A DNA stretch of 64,000 nt. It comes from Lepas anatifera (taxonomy: Eukaryota > Arthropoda > Thecostraca > Lepadidae). The translations under genes and the position numbers were made by a program. The stretch spans positions 1 to 64,000 of the forward strand of contig JAOTON010001592.1 of the NCBI GenBank assembly GCA_034440635.1, in the 5' to 3' direction. This document shows, piece by piece, positions 56,520 to 64,000 of the stretch. The first letter of the stretch is position 1; the number at the start of each line of letters is the position of its first letter. Below the pieces are notes generated by a model. The model did not search any database. It was given only the letters and a program-made list of their open reading frames with translations, and was not told where the DNA came from.

Positions 56520-56695
56520 ATATTTGTCGGGTTTTAACGACGTATCAACTGCCTCAGTTATACTCTCGCGATGTTGGGAGGGAATTGGGGAATCAGATCA
56601 ACGTATTTGGAGGCTCCGCCGGAACTTGAACCCGAAACCTGTGACTCGGGAAACTTTGATGACATCCACTGAGCCACTTACCCTCCACGGATGTA
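56520..56695 (-). mobile_element. tRNA-derived SINE with a different head
   Basis: The minus strand has a very good box A (GTGGCTCAGTGG) and box B (GGGTTCAAGTTCC). These are followed by GAATTCCC-like TCCCTCCCAACATCGCGAGAG and GTTGATACGTCGTTAAAACC, a variant of the shared SINE 3' domain lacking the central GGCGACGCC block. The head clearly differs from the 6.6- and 18.8-kb SINEs, so this is another subfamily. Confidence 0.82.
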
Positions 56696-58214
56696 TGATT
56701 CAAGAACAACGACAGAAGAATTAAGCTATCACTACAAAAATCACAGGCTCGTATCATGACGTGAACAAGCGAGACTTCCGAGATTCATCCCGGTCCTTGG
56801 ATTTCAGGGCGCGTGATCAACGCGAGTCGTTTGGCGCCCCGCGTTTGGAATACATCTGCGAATGCATCACTCCAGTGACTTCCACTCGCGTGTCTTCCGG
56901 CGCGTTGCCGAGCCACCCGCCTGGTCACCAAGGGCCGGGCGGCGGCGCGCTGCCGAGCGGCCAGGTGTGAGCGCGTCTCCGGGCCGACAGACAGGGCCGC
57001 TCGCGGTGATCGATGCCGGAGCACCAGGCTCTCCCGGGCCGGGCCGACTCAGCAGCGACCTTGACCGGGCTTCCCGCCGCGCCGGCTGCAGACGGCTCAC
57101 TGCCAGCACCGCTGACGCTCTCAGCACTTCCGCTCAGGTGGAATAGCGGCGCGCTGATGAGAGCGAGAGCTCTGTTGATTAGCACCCGTCCCCGCGCTTG
57201 TTATTGGGCACAGCCCAGCGACGCCGGCACGCCAGTCACGCCAATGTATTAGATCACAGATGCAACGTCAGAGGGATGACGACCGTCTTTGGATGATGCT
57301 AACAGCAGCTCACGATGTGCCGTGTATAACGACCTCACACCATCATCACGTCATTCATCACCATCCAGCCGGCCCACACGGGACCGCATTTGGTATGTGT
57401 GCCCAAGAACGAAACACATAAAAGATCAGCAAACCGAAGCGATTCCCGGCAGTCGCACTGCAAAACAATAGCAGAAGCGCTCTAAATCATTTGCAACACT
57501 GGGCAATAGCCTACTTCCAAGACACACAGCTGTCTCGTCGATCGGAGAAGCACAGCCCCACATTGATCACAGAAAGGATCCTCACTGCGACCAACGCAAC
57601 TCTCCTCTGTTTCAGAAACGTCAGCTTTTTGTACACACGCGATGGACCCGCTAAACTCCAGACAATGGATTCTGTTCGCACTGGGAGATCAGGTGTACTT
57701 CGGCACTATACTGGAGTTAGACAACGGTCACAGGTAATGCCCCCAACTGCTCTCACTGCCGCAGCTGATGGACCGAGCACCTCCTAAAATGGCTCCCCCG
57801 AAGGCACGAATAAAGTCGAAGGATACGATCCATAGTCGTGCCCCGAAATACACCGTTCATTGGACAAGACTTCGGTGATTTCTCAACTGCTGCTAAGTTT
57901 AAAGTCGAACTTAACGTTCTGAGCCAGTATAAATAACGTCCATGAAGCCCAGGGTTTCCGTTACCAGCCACCACCTCGCTGCGACTTCCATCTCTGGCTA
58001 GTGCAGACATTCTGTGTGCGGAAACGCTCATAGCGGGAATAGCCTGTTACATTCAAACCGGTGAACTGGGCGATGAAATCACGCAGGTGACTGATTTCAA
58101 CACATCTGTGTTTTTATATAATGAACGTTCCGTATTGACAGATTCGAGGGCTGCATCAAGGAACACAATTCAGAGAAGATTAGATGTTACTTGGCCTATC
58201 CCCTAAAATCAGGG
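56696..58214. other. Unassigned sequence with CpG-rich block 56800-57250
   Basis: The block is extremely GC-rich, so frames are open on both strands without domain character. The remainder is unremarkable. Confidence 0.4.
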
Positions 58215-58395
58215 CATTAAATTGCCCAGCAGTAGATCGCCTGCCTCCAGATGAATCGCAGGTCCCGGGTTTCAGGCCCTGCGTGTTCTCCGAATAGGCA
58301 CAACCTGATCATCCAAACTCCTCCCGACGGGGTGGAGCTGGCGGCGCAGTATAACTAGCAGGTGGTGTGTCGTTTGCCCCGACCGCTATCATTAT
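58215..58395 (+). mobile_element. Diverged SINE with a third type of head
   Basis: AATTGCCCAGCAGTAGATCG (box A-like) and GGGTTTCAGGCCC (box B-like) are followed by CCGAATAGGCACAACCTGAT, CTCCTCCCGACGGGGTGGAG and GGTGTGTCGTTTGCCCC. This is the SINE 3' domain order with many changes. It is old. Confidence 0.65.
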
Positions 58396-59096
58396 CATCT
58401 GCTCGAATCTGAGGTAGAACCTTGAGTTGAGGTCTTCTTCAGAGTCTTGAGAGCAGTTGGCTGCAGAATAGAACAGCCGTAGGCCGACATGATGACCGAC
58501 TTTTGATTCACTGTCGTCACCTGGTCGTACACCATTATGAATTCAGTGGTAATTATAGTAAAAACAGGATAGTAGAAACTTAGTTCGTCATTTTTGCGCC
58601 ATCTTTCTTCTCGCTAGTTTTCCCACATAAGTTGCGGGGTTCCTTAATGTATTTTTGCGACCAACTATGTCGTCAAGATTTTGAAGAAGGGATGTATCCA
58701 AATGTATCTCAGTGATTGCACTCAATCTTTCATATCTTACTCGAGGGGATAGGCCAAATAGCATCTCATTACCTCAAGCCAAACTTGTTCCTTTGTTCAG
58801 AAAATATTCCATGTTTTATCACGTCTATCATACATAATAATGCATAGATCGAATTGCATTATTCATTTGTAGCATATTCTTGATATTTCTATTCAGTAAA
58901 ATCCTGCTTAAACCCCACCAACTTCATGCATTTTCATGGAATTGCGCTGAAACATACAAATAAGACTTCGAGTGGTTCAAAGCCGCGGGGCGCAGTTTCC
59001 ACCCTGTGCCTGACGCCAATGCTGAATTGTGACCTCTACTACCCCACCGCAAGAGCAGCTGAGACCGCGGAGCCGGTGGACCGCTCGGATGAATTA
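58396..59096. other. Unassigned sequence downstream of the candidate exon
   Basis: On the minus strand this would be the 3' untranslated region and flank of the exon at 59097-59295. I find no AATAAA on that strand close to the stop. Confidence 0.35.
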
Positions 59097-59295
59097 TCAC
59101 ACAGCACCGTTTATCGGCACTGAGAAGGGCTGACGAGAGCTCTCCTCAGGTGACGGGACCGCCTCCTCTGCAGCAGTGTCGGCTCCGATGCACCTTTCCA
59201 GCCGCTGGAATGTCTCGGCCAGAGGGTCCAGACCTTCGGCCGCCAGCGCCTGTCTCACCGAGTCAAAAAAGCCGCTCCAGTGGTGCAGGTTGTGT
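59097..59295 (-). CDS. Candidate terminal coding exon of an unidentified host gene
   Basis: On the minus strand a 3' splice-site-like GCCGTTGCGTTTCAG precedes the exon at 59295. The frame then reads HNLHHWSGFFDSVRQALAAE, GLDPLAETFQRLERCIGADT, AAEEAVPSPEESSRQPFSVP and INGAV before TGA (59097-59099). Third codon positions are strongly G/C. The peptide has a believable amphipathic helix followed by an acidic tail, unlike the compositional frames elsewhere. I do not recognise the protein. An ATG further upstream (59306) would lie in the putative intron, so a spliced last exon is preferred. A 33-bp minisatellite begins about 20 bp upstream of the acceptor. Partner exons were not found. Confidence 0.45.
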
Positions 59296-59314
59296 CTGAA
59301 ACGCAACGGCAGTC

Positions 59315-59812
59315 ACAGTCCGGTCACACCTCTGTACTGCAGCAGTCACCGTCCAGTCACACCTCTGCACTACAGCAGTCACAGTCACACCTTTATACTA
59401 CCGCAGTCACCGTCCAGTCACACCTCTGTGCAGCTTTAGTCACCGTCCAGTCACACCTCTGCACTACAGCAGTCGTCACCGTCCAGTCACACCTCTATAC
59501 TACACCAGTCACCGTCCAGTCACACCTCTGCACTACAGCAGTCACCGTCCAGTCACACCTCTGCACTACAGCAGTCACCGTCCAGTCACACCTCTGCACT
59601 ACAGCAGTCACCGTCCAGTCACACCTCTGCACTACAGCAGTCACCGTCCAGTCACACCTCTGCACTACAGCAGTCACCGTCCAGTCACACTTCTGTACTA
59701 CAGCAGTCACCGTCCAGTCATACCTCTGCACTACAGCAGCCACCGTCCAGTCACACCTCTGCACTACAGCAGTCACCGTCGAGCCACACCTCTGTGCCGC
59801 AGTCAACAGTGC
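59315..59812 (+). repeat. 33-bp minisatellite
   Basis: About 15 units of CAGTCACCGTCCAGTCACAC / CTCTGCACTACAG. Because 33 is a multiple of three, frames stay open on both strands and read as 11-residue repeats (TAVTVQSHLCT on plus, WTVTAVVQRCD on minus). The plus frame 59280-59948 has no other coding character. It most likely lies in an intron of the minus-strand candidate gene. Confidence 0.93.
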
Positions 59813-61183
59813 AGCGGTAGTTAGTTGTTTGGGTTCGAGAGCCTGGCAAGTGCTGGGCTCATATAGCGCCCATCAAGCAGTACATATGGGATTTCTCTGT
59901 CGAGAGGGAGTAAAGAAAACAATTCTCGTAGCCGTATACCCGATGTGATCGAACAAATCGTGGCTCGGACCGTCTAGACAAAAACATTGGAATTCAGGCT
60001 GAAATTCAGTCGATACCTTGACCAGCCTCACCCAGCTACTTAACGGCATGATACATTCGCACAGTACAGCCAGGGCCGCCCTCGCAGGACGACCCGGGAG
60101 ACGGCATACTTAGCACTTTACAGAGCTTCTTCACACTCACCATTCAAAAGCTGCAAGCAGCATCTGGAAATTACTGGGCGGACTGTCTCATCCAGTCCTC
60201 TTCCCAGCGTCATAACTCACGAATACAGTAACTACAATGTAATAACATGGTCGCAATACGACGTGCCGTGAGTGACTGCTGGACATAACGTGGCGTTGCG
60301 CCAGACTGAAAACTCGGACACATTCCAGCATCGTCATTAAAGATCAGCAGGTCAACGTCCCGGCTCGGCCGAGCGCGCCCGCTGGCTTTGAGGCGTGCCA
60401 CAGTCCACTTTGTTGTGACAATGGTGGCACCGGCCGGGGCACACCCGCATCGACCAGCACATTCCTATCGACGCCGGCTTTTTAGGTGTTCCACCAATCA
60501 TAGGTATTGCCGCTGTTATTGTGGTGACGTCACCGAGCAAGCGCAGGTATACGAGGAGTAGTCGCGCCAGCCTGGCGGCTGCGGGAATCGCGTGCGCGGT
60601 GCGAAATCCTGCTGGGCTGGATCACGACTGGGATATCCCAACAAATGCCCGACACAGTGGGGTTTTCACGGACTGGCTGTGTGTGGGTCGAAGAATGGAC
60701 GAGAAGTCATGTGTACTGTGATTCGAAGGCACATTTTTAATGTAAACAGCGACTTACGACTACAATATTGTTTTTTTCATATTCCTCTACGAAGATCCAA
60801 ACCAACTTGGGCTGGTTGACTGGAGCGATAACGTAAAGCCCGCCAGCGATTCGATATTCAGGACACGGGACACTCGACACTATCACACATGTACAAATAC
60901 AAGCGAACCTCTCGGGCGCCGCGGGGAAAGCTTGCTGGAAGGTGACGTGACTCTGCGTAAATGTCGCCAGTTATGCAGAAAGATGGGCGCGCGTTGAAAA
61001 CGCAGTGTATGTATGTACAAGTACATACATTTCCAAGGAAATTCCCGCGCTTGTGACCTCATAAGATCAGATACTACACAATAAGTCACCAAACAATATC
61101 TCTGATTGCCGGATAATTTTTGCAGCTTTCTGACACCATAGGTTTATTTTAGCCATGTGAAGCACGGAGTCCTCGGAGTCCGC
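59813..61183. other. Unassigned sequence
   Basis: No feature is supported. A CpG-rich patch lies at about 60340-60620. Confidence 0.4.
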
Positions 61184-61187
61184 TTAA

Positions 61188-61631
61188 AGGGAATGCAGCA
61201 TCTTGGTGGAATCCTGGAATTTTGTGTAATTAGGGGTACTTTTCGCCGCAAAATCATGGAAGCGTTCATGATTTCTCTGAAAAATGTACAATACCGTCAA
61301 TATTTTGATTTTTAAAACGCACCTCTAAGGAAAAGTAAATATCTACCAGTGGATGATGTCATGATCAACCACTACCATATTCAATAGACTTCAAGGGCTT
61401 CGATTAGCTGATACTCACCGTGACGTCAGCATATGTCGTCTCCCCAACAGCTGACAACTGTGGCCTGCTGCTTAGGGTACATGAGGGGTACATTTCAGGT
61501 AGGTGTTTAGCTTTTATCTACGGAAACTTTGAGTTTCAAGACAAATGATATATTGAGCACCGGGTTTTCCGGCATGCTTTACAACTTGGCTATCTCTGTT
61601 AAAATCACGTTATAAAGGTGCCACATTCCCT
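61188..61631. mobile_element. 444-bp TTAA-flanked miniature element
   Basis: TTAA at 61184-61187 and 61632-61635. The ends AGGGAATGCAGCA and (inverse) AGGGAATGTGGCA agree at 11 of 13 positions. Non-coding. A related right end is seen at about 8570-8620. Its termini differ from the CCC-starting families, so it is a separate TTAA family. Confidence 0.78.
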
Positions 61632-61635
61632 TTAA

Positions 61636-62349
61636 CGGTAGTAAATCAGGTGTATGTTTTGAAACAGATTGACTGCACATTTCATATCGCTACAGCACAC
61701 CTTACAATCCCAGCTTGTCATGAAGATGTGCCGGCACTGGAGCATAGCACGTCGCGTGCTGGAATATTACATACAAAAACAGAGCGACTCAAAGGATGAG
61801 ACAACAATTCACGCAATACCAGCATTAAAAGCACATTATTTTGCTTTATACGACAAAGTTTTGTCCATTTCGGCGTTTGAGATCGGCCCGGCAGCCAAGG
61901 AGCATGTTTCTAACGCCGACAAAGCACACAGACGACTACCCAGTCCATCCTCTCGCAGTTCGGTTACCAGCCCACCTACGCTGAGTCAGTACTGAGCACC
62001 GGAGAATCTCAGGGGAATCGATCCCAAGCCTTTTCACGCGTAGTCAGTACATGGCTACCAGGTAGCGGGTTCAGGCTCCGCTACTGCTACTGAACTACAA
62101 GCGAAGCCAAGCATCTTACTCCTATAAATCCACAGAATACATCAAATCCATTCCTAACATCACAAAGCACAAAATTACCATGAAACCCATCAATACAGTG
62201 GGCTTAATGAAGGCCGCCACGGAAAATGGAGCTATAAATATTCATTTTACAACCAACCAGACTTCAAAATAGCCAATATGACCGCCAGTCCAGCGGTCTA
62301 AGGCTCGGTTCCACGGCTGTACAGAACAACTTCCGACTGAAGCATCTCT
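61636..62349. other. Unassigned sequence with one open frame
   Basis: The plus frame 61669-61995 includes MKMCRHWSIARRVLEYYIQK and AKEHVSNADKAHRR. The composition is protein-like, but I recognise no family and see no convincing splice structure. Left as a possibility only. Confidence 0.3.
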
Positions 62350-62860
62350 CTAGTCTGACGTGCAACCCCAGAAACCACCCCAGCCGCCTACACGTCCGAC
62401 CCTTGAAACCAACCACACCGCTTACACGTCCGACCCTTGAAACCAACCACACCGCCTACACGTCCGACCCTTGAAACCAACCACACCGCCTACACATTCA
62501 ACCCTTGAAACCAACCACACCGCCTACACGTCCGACCCTTGAAACCAACCACACCGCCTACACGTCCGACCCTTGAAACCAACCACACCGCCTACACATT
62601 CAACCCTTGAAACCAACCAGGCCGCCTACACGTCCGCACCTAGAAACCAATTACGCCGCCTACAAGTCTGCACCCAGACACCAAGTACGCCGCCTACATG
62701 TCCACCCCTAGAAACCAGCCCCGCCGCCTACACGACCGTCTGCCCCGGCTTTAGAAACCAGCCCCGCCGCCTACACGAACGTCTGGCCCGGCGTTAGAAA
62801 CCACCCCCGCCGCCTACACGAACGTCTGCCCCGGCTTTAGAAACCAGCCCCACCGCCTGT
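62350..62860 (+). repeat. 34-bp minisatellite
   Basis: About 14 units of CCGCCTACACGTCCGACCC / TTGAAACCAACCACA. The units become GC-richer and more diverged toward the right (TAGAAACCAGCCCCGCCGCC). Confidence 0.93.
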
Positions 62861-64000
62861 CAGCGACAGCGCCACCCCTCCCACGCTAGGGCTGGACGCT
62901 GCATGCGATATGCAAGATCGTTACCCGCCACCCTCCGCCTTCCCGGTAAAGCACGCAAACAAGCATGCTTAAAGTCAGCGGCGAGCGTCGAACAGGCGGT
63001 GCTGCTGAGACCTTCTCTGGTGGGCACGCACCAACGACCAGCGCACGCCGACTTGGCTATTCTGAGGTCTGGTGCACTTTCACATTGTCCTCACGTTCGG
63101 CATTCCGACGTCATACCCGCTTCGATTCAGTTTTCGGAATTATCACGGCTGTCACACGTCACGCGCCGGTGAACAAGAAAACCGCCCAGAATGCTGCGCT
63201 GACGCAAAAGGCAGGCCGCAAATGATTAAGTAAGAATCAAGGTCCCAACCCGACCCTGGACACCCGCATTTACAGGGCCGTTGATTAAAAAATACAGTCC
63301 TAGGTGAACCGCTCTGATTATTACAAATTGGTAAAGCAGAACAAAGCACTGATGCTGCGGGGAACGAGCTGCTCAGAAGCTTGCTGAGACATTCAGGCCA
63401 CCCAGTAAAAACTCGTTCATTTTTCAATACGAATTTTACAGACATGAGATTCTTCGACCTGACCACCGGCGATTTTGACTTCAAACCAGGGCTGTCGTCA
63501 CAGGCATGAATTGGGGGGGTGCGGGGGAGGGTGGAATACTTCCTGGCGCCAAACATAGGTGCAGGGATGAAGTGGGAGGTAAAGCTAAAACTCCGTGGCT
63601 TTCCGGGGATACGCTGCGGGTCAGATCACTTCTAATCGATAGGGAAGCATTTCTAGAACTCCAAGCCGATAAGTTGGAGACAAGGCAAACATAATCAAGA
63701 GCGCAGTAATTTTGGGAGGGACGTCCCTCTAGTTCACAAGTTGGGGAATCTCCCCTGCCTTTAACTGCCTGCCCTGCCTTTATCTTCACACCCTGCCTTT
63801 GACGCCAAAGCTCGAATTCGGAGAAAATGTGTCAAAAAGACCAAGGAAGCCTATCCTAGGTATAGCGGGGCTGGGTAAATTCGGGGTAATTTTCACTCAC
63901 TTCGCCGAAGGTTGAAAAATAGTGGCGGCTTCCACTACTAAAACATTATGATATTGACTTCAGAAGGGAACAACAGCTTTAAGGGTGTCCCAGACTTCCT
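62861..64000. other. Unassigned sequence
   Basis: No feature is supported. The frames at 62903-63225 plus and 63152-63789 minus overlap each other and have no recognised domain. Confidence 0.4.

Noticed and set aside
59280..59948. 222-codon frame with an 11-residue repeat
   Set aside because: A 33-bp minisatellite keeps any stop-free frame open; no domain, signal or unique flanking protein sequence.
61669..61995. Coding gene of about 108 residues
   Set aside because: No family recognised, no clear splice or promoter structure; kept only as unassigned.

Overview
This window looks like intergenic or intronic DNA from a repeat-rich animal nuclear genome. It has no operons, no ribosome-binding-site logic and no long conserved ORFs. 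It does have tRNA-headed SINEs, non-LTR retrotransposon (LINE) and Penelope-like reverse-transcriptase debris, TTAA-flanked (piggyBac-type) and 8-bp-TSD (hAT-type) non-autonomous DNA elements, long minisatellites and dinucleotide runs. The LINE fragments have an invertebrate flavour, and a crustacean or other arthropod is my guess. The species cannot be fixed from the sequence alone. All calls come from reading by eye; no alignment or database search was run.

Layout. 1-6.2 kb is mostly unique sequence with one 1.0-kb TTAA element (2168-3190). 6.27-8.22 kb is a palindrome made of two head-to-head Penelope-like fragments; one arm is interrupted by a SINE whose empty site survives in the other arm. 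9.67-10.13 kb holds a decayed L1-like tail. 13.04-14.06 kb is a second TTAA element. 18.5-19.1 kb is a diverged relative of that family with a SINE inserted. 19.99-21.99 kb is a 46-bp minisatellite. 25.75-26.77 kb is a third TTAA element, inverted. 28.9-29.2 kb is a LINE C-terminal fragment. 29.72-38.98 kb is a near-perfect tandem duplication of a 4.63-kb unit, each copy containing about 2.6 kb of a 50-bp minisatellite. 39.1-40.8 kb has a second Penelope-like endonuclease fragment and a LINE reverse-transcriptase fragment. 41.6-46.5 kb has hAT-like miniature elements and a second TTAA family. 49.9-54.7 kb is a satellite and repeat mosaic that includes the fourth TTAA element and a hAT-like element caught inside a 160-bp tandem repeat. 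56-63 kb has more SINEs, one plausible host-gene terminal exon on the minus strand (59097-59295), a 33-bp and a 34-bp minisatellite, and another TTAA element.

The most interesting theme is the 1.0-kb TTAA family (copies at 2.2, 13.0, 25.7 and 51.6 kb, with relatives at 18.5 kb). It is packed with AGGTCA/TGACCT hexamers, the core half-site of nuclear receptors, in recurring paired arrangements. Its ends carry a GC-rich palindrome just inside the terminus. Two other TTAA termini in the window show the same layout with a different palindrome sequence, which points to a structural role for the hairpin.

Host coding content is minimal. Apart from the single candidate exon, every long reading frame I examined lies in a repeat, is transposon debris, or lacks recognisable protein character.
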